DNA of 28,520 bases from Folioceros fuciformis (Eukaryota > Anthocerotophyta > Anthocerotopsida > Anthocerotales), in contig JBNGIO010006327.1 in the NCBI GenBank assembly GCA_049999805.1, positions 28,153 through 56,672 on the forward strand. The letters run 5' to 3'. Under the pieces are notes generated by a model that saw nothing but the letters and a program-made list of their open reading frames with translations, made no database searches and was not told the origin of the DNA. Of this stretch, positions 20,770-28,520 are shown piece after piece (position 1 is the first letter of the stretch; each line of letters starts with the position of its first letter). Made by a program: the position numbers and the translations under genes.

Positions 20770-22445
20770 ACCAAAAAAACAGGGATGGAAGGATGCTATA
20801 GACTCCGAATGGAAATCCCTGATTCAAACCAAGACATGGCAACTGGAAGACTTACCTCCTAGCCGCTCAGTTGTCTATTGCAAGTGGGTGCTAAGGAAGA
20901 AGCTCAATGCCGATGGATCACTTTCACGGTATAAAGCCCGCCTTATGGCATGAGGCTTTAGCCAAAAGCTATAAATAGACTACGATCCAAACCTTTATGC
21001 TCTAGTGGTTAGGCCTGAATCCATCAAGTTTGCTCTAGCCATAGCTACTCAAAATGATATGATCTTACATAAGATGGACATTAGTATAGCATGTTTATAT
21101 GGAGAGCTTGACTAGAGTATCTATATGTCCTAGCCTGTCATGTATGTGGATCCAAAATGCTCTAGCAAGGTATGTAGGCTTCTTAAAACAATATACAAAC
21201 TTAAACAAAGTCCAAAGGCTTGGTACACCATGATTATTACTTACCTTCTCTCTTCTGGCTTTGTTCAAAGCCACTCAGACTCGAATGTGTATAAACTCCA
21301 CACAAGCAAGGGCTATGTGCTATTGTGTCTTTAAGTAGATGATTGTATTCTTGCAAGTAGCACACAATCTGCATTAGAGAAGGTCAAGAATATTCTAAGG
21401 AAGGAATTTGACATGAAGGACATAGGGGAACTTAAATACATACTTGGTGTACAAGTTGAAAGAAACTTACAGCATCATGAGCTTTGGATACATTAAGAGA
21501 AATACATCAGCAATATACTAAAAAGAATGAAACTTGATGATGCTCAACCTATTGATACACCAATGATTTGATTTCGCAATGACTGTGGACATTCATTGGT
21601 GTAGTCAGTTAGTTACTGACTATCCATAGTCTGACCAAGATATAGTAGACATGGCCAAAGTGCCATACAGGCAAGCAATTGGCTCCCTGATCTATGTGGC
21701 CAACTGGTTAAGACCCAAAATCCAGTTTTAAGTCAGTCAAGTTAGTCATTTCCTACACAACCGAGGGAAGGCCCATTGCCGAGGGAAGGCCCATTGGGTG
21801 GTCGTCAAGCGCATCTATCGATACTTGAAGGGTGCACCTCGCCTAGGAATACACTACAAAAGATAGGTGAAGACACCTCTGACCCTAGTAGGATATAAAG
21901 ATGCAGATTGGGGCCGAAACCCTTGATGTTAGAAGAAGCATGGCAGCCTATGTATTTCTACTTAGTGGTGGTGCCATCAGCTAGTCTTGCAAGAAAATTC
22001 TATCCATATGCACTTCAAGTGTTGAAAGTGAGTGCAGTGCCTTATCAATGGCGGCAAAGGACCTATTATGGGGACACAGCCTCCTAGCAAGTATTGACTA
22101 CCCACAGAACAGTGCTACACAATTGAATACTAACAGCCAAGCTACAATGGACATGGTGACTAATCCTAGATTTCATGGATGAACGAAGCACATAAAACTA
22201 AAACATCATTTCATTTGCGAAGCGGTATCAAGTGATAAAGCTCAATTGGTTTATGTTCCTACAGATCATAACATTGCAAATGTCTTAACAAAACCACTGG
22301 CGAAATGCCTACACTATAAACATGCTAAGGGGATGGGAGTATTTTCCTGCGTCGAGGAAAAGCTAGCTAGAACTGTCAGACTCGCAGCCGTTCCGTCTTC
22401 TAGATTTCTTGTACCCAATCGCCACGGACCCAAGAATAGGCTCTA
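20770..22445 (+). pseudogene. Reverse transcriptase and RNase H of element A
   Basis: RT begins near WKDAIDSEWKSLI and shows YCKWVLRKKLNADGSLSRYK, KMDIS, KTIYKLKQSPKAWYTM and SDSNVYKLH. The catalytic YVDD is destroyed because its Tyr codon is replaced by TAA at 21332-21334. Further in-frame stops are at 20951-20953, 20972-20974, 21113-21115, 21131-21133, 21494-21496 and 21569-21571. The RNase H part is heavily shifted, with TAG at 21982-21984 and TGA at 22180-22182. It ends with KLKHHFICEAVSSDKAQL, VYVPTDHNIANVLTKPLAK. An 18-bp tandem duplication sits at 21761-21796. Clearly non-functional. Confidence 0.9.
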
Positions 22446-22656
22446 GAAGATTGCCAAAGTTTAGCAACCATCTAGGAGCAGAAGCAAGGCCGAAACCCCG
22501 CCGTATTCGATTTTGCTCGTTGTTACTCATCCTGGGCCTCTCTATAGAGCGCTTCCTCTCACGCCCTCACCGTGCATTGTCAGCCATCTCTCCGAAGGAT
22601 TGTTCAAGCTTTCGATTTCATATTCCAAATGCGAGATGTTTGCATGCGAGTGGGAG
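22446..22656 (+). other. 3' non-coding end of element A with purine tract
   Basis: Lies between the end of the RNase H frame and the 3' LTR. GAGTGGGAG (22648-22656) directly abuts the LTR start TGACAGG and fits the copia polypurine-tract position. Confidence 0.7.
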
Positions 22657-22842
22657 TGACAGGATGAACGCACTTAAGATTAGGGCATGTTTTAGTTTAC
22701 TTAAACACTTTTGCCACTCAAAGAGCCATCAGGCACATCATTTCACTTGCATCCCTTCATCAGATCTACGTGAACACTAGAACAAGACTCTGCTGATAAT
22801 TTCCTTTGGTTAATTGTTAATGCAATCATCACAAATTTCTCA
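22657..22842 (+). repeat. 3' LTR of element A
   Basis: 186 bp, TGACAGGATGAACGC to ACAAATTTCTCA. It matches the 5' LTR with 13 substitutions and no indels, and is followed by CATTA (22843-22847), the second copy of the target duplication. Confidence 0.95.
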
Positions 22843-23055
22843 CATTAAACTTCAAGCACCATCCACAATCTAAAAATACAATGGTCCTTTCCACTCTAAC
22901 TGGGCCGTGTGTAGTTGCAATTTGCAATCACACTCAACATACAACTGCAATTGGTAACTATAGTCTACACCTATATTTTACAACTACATTCTAGAAAACC
23001 ATTGTGCTACCACCAATTTCACCCATAGGTGTCATGCTATGCCAATAAACATCCC

Positions 23056-23161
23056 ACTTATGCATGGTTCATTAGTTAACAATACTCACACCATGCCACA
23101 TCACACACACTTATGCATGGTTCATTAGTTAACAATACTCACACTACGTCACATTACACAC
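23056..23161 (+). repeat. Two tandem copies of a 53-bp unit
   Basis: ACTTATGCATGGTTCATTAG begins at 23056 and again at 23109; the copies differ at a few positions near their ends. No gene overlaps. Confidence 0.9.
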
Positions 23162-23204
23162 ACATTAAACACTGCCTGATGGTGCTGCAACTTTGTGAAG
23201 AGTG

Positions 23205-23251
23205 AAGAGATTTTGTTGTGTTTGCTTCCTTCAAACACAACAAAATCTCTT
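23205..23251. repeat. Perfect 20-bp inverted repeat (hairpin, 7-nt loop)
   Basis: AAGAGATTTTGTTGTGTTTG (23205-23224) and its exact reverse complement (23232-23251) are separated by CTTCCTT. It could be a foldback remnant, a small-RNA precursor stem or chance local inversion. No T-run typical of a simple terminator follows. Confidence 0.9.
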
Positions 23252-23345
23252 GCACCTACATCCACACTTCTAAGAACTATAGCTTGGCTTCTCAAATCCT
23301 CGATTGGGTCACATGATGTTGCACACTGCGTACATGCACACCTCA

Positions 23346-23380
23346 ACCAGATTTCTAATAAAAGATTTCTAATAAAAGAT
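23346..23380 (+). repeat. Short tandem duplication
   Basis: GATTTCTAATAAAA occurs twice in a row at about 23350-23380 inside otherwise unannotated sequence. Confidence 0.75.
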
Positions 23381-23619
23381 TGCACTTTCAAGAGGATGCA
23401 CTCAAGAGAATGCTCCTTTGAGAAAGCCTATTTCACATAAAATAAGAGAATATAAGCTTACAATTACAGCAAACATCACTGAGCTAGGTGTTTATGCCTA
23501 CTACTTGAGACATGTTGTAACCACATCCACACATCTAGTTGTGTATCTATTTAGTTGACTTTATATTATATTATATTATATTATAATTAACTTAACTAAA
23601 TAGTTATTAATTACCACTA

Positions 23620-23785
23620 ATGCCACTTATTAGCATCAATTAATTATTAAATAATTACTATTTGCATACATCTAAGCACAGCACATGATCATGCTTTCCT
23701 CAATGCCATTTATTAGCATCAATTAATTATTAAATAATTACTATTTGCATGCATCTAAGCACAGCACATGATCATGCTTTCCTCT
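23620..23785 (+). repeat. Two tandem copies of an AT-rich 83-bp unit
   Basis: ATGCCACTTATTAGCATC... at 23620 recurs at 23703 with about three substitutions. Each unit contains the palindrome-rich stretch AATTAATTATTAAATAATTA and GATCATGC. A (TTATA)n tract lies just upstream at 23563-23585. Confidence 0.88.
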
Positions 23786-24416
23786 TATCATTCTCACCCG
23801 CAATAACCACTTGTCACATTTCCTCCTTTGCACCTGTTCTAGCGTGTCCATTGCCGATTGCCGGCAAACATGGCACATTCAATGCCTTGTCCAACTTCCC
23901 AGCCTCGTCCTTAGCGTGGTTGACGGACAAGGTCCACAAACACACCAATCCCTCCTCCAAGTTTGCTCTGCCATCATGACTTGTCATAGGGTACATGGCC
24001 GTTAATGGTAGCATCATTATGTGCCCATTGGCTTCTCTCATCTGTGAATTTGGTCCATTGGTGAAGCGATGGCTTGATTCACAAGAGGGATGATATGGGT
24101 TCCCACAATGCTCTCTGCAATCACCTACACACTTTGTGTTTTGCATACCAGGGGAACCTCAAGATGCGAACATAGACATTGGATCTTCAAATGCCATGAA
24201 CCCAATGTTACCCATCGTTGGATGCAGGTGGTGGTGAATGTTCATCCTCTTGGTCATAGCAATACTCTTTCATGCTTGCCGATTATGGCTTTTAGTTGTT
24301 GTTCCCCGTATTGCAGGAACATAAAGATGTGTACACATGTCACTTGTGACTAGGGACTCAGAGGTTAGACACACGTGACTTGACCCCTTTGTGCAGACGA
24401 CGATAAATGTGGTGAC
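23786..24416. other. Unassigned repeat-rich flank
   Basis: Several short overlapping ORFs on both strands but no recognisable motif. It probably belongs to the repeat family described next. Confidence 0.35.
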
Positions 24417-24810
24417 TTTGCCAACCATCATTTCCGTCATTTGCACACAACACTTCAAGAAGGTTGGCAATACAACCTGAGGAATTTGTAGCACCATAGA
24501 TCTTCGCCTATAGTGGTTCTTGTGGAAAATGGTGTAGATTGACTTGTGGCATAATCGTTGTGGATTCAATCATGTTCCATTTGTTCTGAACCTGTAAGTG
24601 CACCCCAGTTGTTATTGTGGCTTATTTGGTGATCAATTGTGAAGCTATCTTCTACCCTCTTGCTGCATTGTCTCTTGGCTTGCACAAGCTTTCAAACACA
24701 ACAGATGGAATGCCTAACCCATTTCTACTTGTAAATGTCAGAACTTTGCTAGCCATCATTTTTATTATTTGCACAAAACACTTCGAGAAGGTTGGCACTA
24801 TAGCCTAAGA
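24417..24810 (+). repeat. Diverged 66-bp direct repeat, copies at 24417-24482 and 24745-24810
   Basis: Both copies contain CATCATTT, ATTTGCACA, ACACTTC and GAGAAGGTTGGCA-like blocks (AAGAAGGTTGGCA in the first), spaced 328 bp apart. A third relative occurs at about 28312-28358. No product recognised; the family is probably an old transposon or duplicated segment. Confidence 0.7.
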
Positions 24811-25017
24811 GTGGAGTAGGATGGGAATGAGACTTATGAAAATGAACTATAAGTGGTGATGAGTGGAGTAGAATGGGAATGAGGCTTATGAAAATGAACT
24901 ATAAGTGGTGATGAGTGGAGTAGGATGGGAATGAGACTTATGAAAATGAACTATAAGTGGTGATGAGTGGAGTAGGATGGGAATGAGACGTATGAAAATG
25001 AACTATAAGTGGTGATG
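24810..25017 (+). repeat. Four tandem copies of a 52-bp unit
   Basis: Units start AGTGGAGTAG at 24810, 24862, 24914 and 24966, each exactly 52 bp with one or two substitutions. One diverged unit of the same 52-bp length exists at 28359-28410, with matching sequence on both sides, so this array is an expansion of a segment that is single-copy in the other family member. Confidence 0.92.
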
Positions 25018-25517
25018 ATGGAGGCCTAGATTCGTGCACAACTCCAAAACCTGGAGGGCCTCTTAAAAGCATCTAGTCGTTCTACATATTGCATGGTGTC
25101 ACACGAACCCTACAAAGCAAAGGGTTGTGTCAGCATCAGTCCACATGCCCCATACATTGAGAACAAAAAAACGTTTGTCTAGGCTTAATGACATGGGTTC
25201 GGTGGGCTCAATGACACGGCAATGTAAAGTATAGGAATATGTGGTAGACTCTTGAATATATTCCCGTATAAAATATGTGTGAGAAAAAAAACGTGAAAGT
25301 GTGGGGCGTGTCCGTATGGGTATTCAATAGATCAAGCCTCGAGAAACCATCTTCTCGATAACGAGTTGGCCTTTAAAATATGTTTTAGAAAATTACTGTT
25401 TTAAAACTGATTTTAATCTGTGTCGGTATGGAACCCCGATACACGCAAGTAAAATCAATGCAGCAACGTGATCAGGATCATCGAAGTCCTGTTAACAACA
25501 CGATAACTCTGTCCGTG
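25018..25517. other. No gene seen
   Basis: The first 60 bases continue the homology with 28411-28470. The rest is unassigned, with A-runs and no coding motif. Confidence 0.4.
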
Positions 25518-25703
25518 TCAAGCGTAGGCGGCGGCGGGCCGCCTGAGCCTCAAACTAGATTCATCGTCCGACTCGGCTCCTTCCCGCCGTCTCACCTCCT
25601 CCTCTCCATATTCATCATCAAAATTGCTGTCGGTCCCCTCGTCGTCGTCCATAGGCCTCTCAGTTTCTGCTGTAACGCGCGCACGGTCCACACCACCGCG
25701 CAA
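25518..25703 (-). other. Acidic coding-like stretch, possible exon
   Basis: Minus-strand ORF, GC-rich compared with its surroundings. From MDDDEGTDSNFDDEYGEEEV it is acidic, then Arg-rich, ending RRPAAAYA and TGA. It could be a C-terminal exon or a chance ORF; no family recognised. It lies downstream of the kinase remnant on the same strand but has no kinase motif. Confidence 0.2.
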
Positions 25704-25849
25704 TTGACCGGAATTCAGCTCGCAAAATCAAGTGTGAGTGCGTTCCCAACGCCGCATCTTCTTGATCTCAATTAAACCACCGATTGAGTTCAGCCTGCCA
25801 ACATCTGTGCTATCATTTACTAGCTAGCAAGTGACATCAACCACAGAAT

Positions 25850-26740
25850 TCAAGGGAGTTGTCGAGCCTGACCGTGGAGGTCAGTTTTCAAGTCTCCTCC
25901 TGCCATGTACATACACATTCATACACAAGTCTGAGGTCTTTTCCTTGTTTGCTGTAAAGCACAAGGCACACCAGCTGCTTGTACTGCACTGTGGAGAGGC
26001 GGTGAACCTGCAAAAGGTGAACAGGGTTTAGGCTCGTGCACTAACTTCGAAGGGGCCTCGGATTGCTGTACTAGCCAAAGTGCCTCCAAGCCTTGACCTA
26101 CATAGCGCTTTGAAGCCCAGGTGGGACTTCGCAGTAAAAAAAAGTGGACAGCTATCTCTTGATCGTGTGACAGGATGACTAGTGCAGAACTTACGACGAG
26201 TGCAATCAGTTCCACGGCCCAAAGCAAGCACAACCTGGATCCACTTGTTTGTCGTGGCGGTGATACATCATTGATATACGAGGTCAGGGATGTGCCATAC
26301 AGCTCGTTGTCGGAAACATCCCTGCTCCAGACATTCTTGTCAAAATCATGGGAGACATTGAGCGAGCCCGTTAATTGCTTCTTCAGAGTTAAACAAACAT
26401 CTTAAAAAATCTTCAATTTCCTTCTAGACACAAGTTACAGTGTTTGTAAGGATGTAAAAATTTGCCAACCACGGAGGGAGTGTGCCCTAGAAGTGGTTGT
26501 TGGACAGGTTCCCGTAGACCGGCCACTTTCCTTATCCCACACAAGAAACCACGGACAGGAATCAAATGTTCAAGGAAGAGCTTTCTGATACTCACAGGAC
26601 TTGCAAATACGTGCCTAACGGAAAGTGTATAACTTGTACAGAATTTGCAGGTAGGTTAACTCACGAAGACGAGACGCGGTCGTTGTTGCACTCAAGCTCA
26701 GTGCAAGGTAAAGGAAAGTAAGGATCATCACTCCATTCAT
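25850..26740 (-). pseudogene. Receptor-like kinase remnant (signal peptide, LRR-like pieces, kinase N-lobe fragment)
   Basis: Reading the minus strand: an ATG at 26740 begins MNGVMILTFLYLALSLSATT, a good secretory signal peptide, ending at a GTGAGT donor (exon end 26665). LRR-like text follows at about 26530-26460 (YGNLSNNHF, a TAG, then GTLPPWLANF) and at about 26372-26265 (SLNVSHDF and VSDNELYGTSL). After a TTTTGCAG acceptor, 26007-25918 reads VHRLSTVQYKQLVCLV, then KDLRLVYE. In a shifted frame from 25906 comes MAGGDLKTDLHGQARQLP and a TGA at 25852-25850. This is the kinase pattern H/Y-x-x-LV-x-LV ... LVYE-x-M-x-G-x-L...LHG of plant receptor-like kinases. A short microduplication at about 25908-25928 separates the two frames. 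The catalytic loop and the rest of the kinase are missing, so I call a pseudogene. The kinase part is more secure than the LRR part. Confidence 0.55.
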
Positions 26741-26887
26741 GGTTGGAGCCGAGAACAGAACTCAAAGCTGCTCAGGCAGAGGCTGCAGAAGCAATCACAA
26801 ATTGTCAACACTTTACCTCAAAGCCGATCAGTAAGTCTCAATCGCTAGCTTGAAGCTGTATTGAAAGACCGTGATTTCAAACGAAGA

Positions 26888-26959
26888 CGCGGACCAAACT
26901 TCAGGGCAGGGGTGTGCCATTGTCGCGGACCAAACTTCAGGGCAGGGGTGTGCCATTGT
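26888..26959 (+). repeat. Perfect 36-bp tandem duplication
   Basis: CGCGGACCAAACTTCAGGGC... at 26888-26923 is repeated exactly at 26924-26959. Confidence 0.95.
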
Positions 26960-27000
26960 ATACTTGGTTCCAGCTGGGAGATTGACGTTCAGCTCACTAA

Positions 27001-27060
27001 CATAAGCGTAGCCATGGACTCGCTAGTATACATAAGCGTAGCCATGGACTCGCTAGTATC
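27001..27060 (+). repeat. 30-bp tandem duplication
   Basis: CATAAGCGTAGCCATGGACT... at 27001-27030 recurs at 27031-27060 with one terminal difference, only 41 bp after the 36-bp duplication. Confidence 0.95.
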
Positions 27061-27392
27061 ACGCACAACTGCATCATTACACTTTACACTTTACCCCCTC
27101 ATTCGCCGCACTCGATGATTGTTCCACACCTGTCTGCAGCATTCCAACTTGGCCCTCATGGTGGGCATAAATGTCGCATGAAGGAAATGGATGTGCCACA
27201 TGTTGGTTATATCCTACTTGTTGCTTCTAACCAAGTCTACCGTGTTTCCTTTGTAGAGGAATGCCCACTTCTGCCAAAAGTGCTCGATTCGCTGCAGGCA
27301 CTACCGAGTTCAGGATTGTTCATTGCAGGCAAGAGGTTGCAAACCAAGCTCCTAACAGCAAATTGCAAGCACCCATATACTACGGCTTAGAC
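27061..27392. other. Unassigned; 91-codon ORF without recognisable domain
   Basis: A plus-strand ORF (27115-27390) has fairly protein-like composition (for example VGYILLVASNQVYRVSFVEE) but I cannot connect it to a family or to splice partners. It may be an old gene fragment. Confidence 0.2.
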
Positions 27393-27564
27393 AAGGCCAC
27401 TTCTTTGTAGAAACACCCAAGGCCACTTCTTTGTAGAAACACCCAAGGCCACTTCTTTGTAGAAACACCCACTAACACATGAAAATGAGACAAGGCCACT
27501 TCTTTGTAGAAACACCCAAGGCCACTTCTTTGTAGAAACACCCACTAACACATGAAAATGAGAC
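27393..27564 (+). repeat. 26-bp tandem repeat with higher-order structure
   Basis: Five 26-bp units (AAGGCCACTTCTTTGTAGAA...) at 27393, 27419, 27445, 27492 and 27518. After unit 3 and after unit 5 there is the same 21-bp spacer (ACTAACACATGAAAATGAGAC). The block of two units plus spacer (73 bp) is thus itself repeated. Copies are essentially identical. Confidence 0.95.
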
Positions 27565-28178
27565 ACTGTGGAGGGGCCGAACGTCGTGTTCTAGAGTTGG
27601 GGCTTAATTTGGTGGAGGCGAGTATTTCTAGACAGACGGGAAGGGGTGGAGGAGGTCCCTGCGGCACTCCAATGAATGGTGCAGGGCAAGAGACACGACG
27701 AGGCGGTGATGTGGTTCGCAGTTCAGGGTCTAGAGTGCCGGTAGTGAGGAGGGTGCGGAAGCGGTAGTGGTAGCTGTTGTACTCTAAGATTTACTCCTCT
27801 AGAGAGGATGAGGATGACATGCCTTTGCGTGCACGGTGAGATGCTTTCCGTGGCACACAAGGCCGGCGCGCTGCGGAAGGAGGCACGACTAAAGGCAACG
27901 TCACGGATAGGCTAGTAGATGCGGTGCATGCTTTGCACAACAGCCTAGGCCTGGTGGATTTGCTGGAAGGTAGTCTCCGCAAGCTAAGGGAATCAATGTG
28001 CAACGGAAGTCAATGCTGCCTGTCGTGCTAGGGATCGCTTGGTGTAGGGATGCATGTGGCCTACAAGGTGTGGAGGTGTAGGCAAGTCAAAGACACTGCC
28101 CTCGCTGTTTTAGAGATGTTCAACCTTTGGTGTTTTTGTTCAAGCTCGTGTTGGTAGATTGCCCTTGAAGCATCATAG
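27565..28178 (+). pseudogene. Degenerate coding-like stretch, family unknown
   Basis: In one plus frame, around 27790-28030, the translation reads SSREDEDDMPLRAR, stop, then TKGNVTDRLVDAVHALHNSL and LVDLLEGSLRKLRESM before another stop. Upstream (27552-27767) is an Arg/Gly-rich ORF. Sequence is GC-richer than neighbours and resembles a decayed gene or transposase N-terminal region, but I recognise no family. The stops argue against function. Confidence 0.25.
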
Positions 28179-28470
28179 ATGTTAGTCTATATACAATTTG
28201 TGGATAGTGGTGTACGTTGCGTTCTCGCCTCATCATTGCAGCTTTATGAAGTTAGATTTTGTTGTGAGCCTATAAGTGCAGCCGTAGGTGTTGTGGTGGC
28301 TTGCTGCATTCTCTCATTTGCAGAGTATGCTTGGAGAAGGTGGGCAATGCAGGCTGAGAGTGCAATAGGATGGGAAGAACCCTTGTGAACATGAGCTATA
28401 AGTGGGGATGGTAGAGGCCCCAATTTCTTGCACATCTCAAAATCCCTGCGGGCTTCCTACATGCATCAAG
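28179..28470 (+). repeat. Third member of the 24.4-25.0 kb repeat family
   Basis: From about 28270 (ATAAGTGCAGCC...GTTGTGGTGGCTT) through the single 52-bp unit at 28359-28410 and on to about 28470, the sequence parallels 24595-24625 and 24745-25080. A 69-codon ORF (28179-28388) ending WEEPL crosses it; whether it was ever a gene is unclear. Confidence 0.6.
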
Positions 28471-28520
28471 CGGCCTTTGTAAGGAACCTAGAGCATCTAG
28501 TTTATGTTCTCAATTTGGCA

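Larger units (their letters stand above)
9917..22842 (+). mobile_element. Ty1/copia LTR retrotransposon A, complete ends, disrupted by nested insertions
   Basis: Delimited by 186-bp direct LTRs (9917-10102 and 22657-22842), both starting TG and ending CA. Both are flanked by the 5-bp target duplication CATTA (9912-9916 and 22843-22847). A TGGTATCAGAGC primer site follows the 5' LTR and a purine tract precedes the 3' LTR. I count 13 mismatches between the LTRs over 186 positions (about 7%), so the insertion is not recent. Its own parts are gag at 10683-11520, then integrase, RT and RNase H at 19257-22445: the order integrase before RT defines copia. Everything between about 12.1 and 19.2 kb is another element (B). 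A is non-functional, with many stops and frameshifts and no protease recognised. Confidence 0.93.

Noticed and set aside
27393-27564. CRISPR-like repeat-spacer pattern (26-bp units, 21-bp spacers)
   Set aside because: The 21-bp spacers are identical to each other and units also abut directly; this is a higher-order tandem repeat.

Overview
The window looks like nuclear DNA of a land plant. The evidence is two intact, intron-containing housekeeping genes (mitochondrial 2-oxoglutarate dehydrogenase E1 and cytosolic ribosomal protein eS8), telo-box elements in the ribosomal-protein promoter, plant-style Ty1/copia elements with an initiator-tRNA-Met primer site, and a receptor-like-kinase relic. 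Introns are short (about 73-190 bp). I cannot name the species.

Layout. 1-6565 is a compact, GC-richer gene island. The OGDH E1 gene (+, entering from the left edge, 9 exons visible, ends 3547) lies tail-to-tail with RPS8 (-, 4 exons, 5334-4329). RPS8 is head-to-head with an unrecognised two-membrane-segment ORF (+, 5975-6565). RPS8 and that ORF share a promoter interval carrying a 49-bp tandem duplication, each copy with one telo-box. 6566-9916 has no recognisable gene; it holds a 57-bp minisatellite, a telomere-like motif, a 10-N gap flanked by identical 47-mers, and a degenerate CAACTACA-rich repeat.

9917-22842 is one Ty1/copia element (called A) delimited by 186-bp LTRs (TG...CA), a PBS directly after the 5' LTR, and a 5-bp target duplication (CATTA). 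It is interrupted by a second, distinct copia element (B, roughly 12.1-19.2 kb, LTRs not resolved). B is itself interrupted in its reverse transcriptase by a 1.9-kb LTR-like insert (C, 15857-17756, TGCCT target duplication, probably a solo LTR, with a 100-N gap). A and B are both dead. Many of their in-frame stops are one C-to-T or G-to-A transition from Gln, Trp or Arg codons, as expected from long-term cytosine methylation.

22848-28520 is repeat-rich flank: the other side of the CAACTACA region, 53-bp and 83-bp duplications, a perfect 20-bp inverted repeat, a repeat family seen three times in which a 52-bp segment is expanded to four copies in one place, a minus-strand receptor-like-kinase pseudogene (about 25850-26740), and several young-looking short tandem duplications (36, 30 and 26 bp).

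I found no operon-like or otherwise clearly new functional system. The most useful observations are the three-level transposon nest, the transition-biased stop codons, the orphan two-TM ORF beside RPS8, the expandable 52-bp repeat, and two assembly-quality flags.
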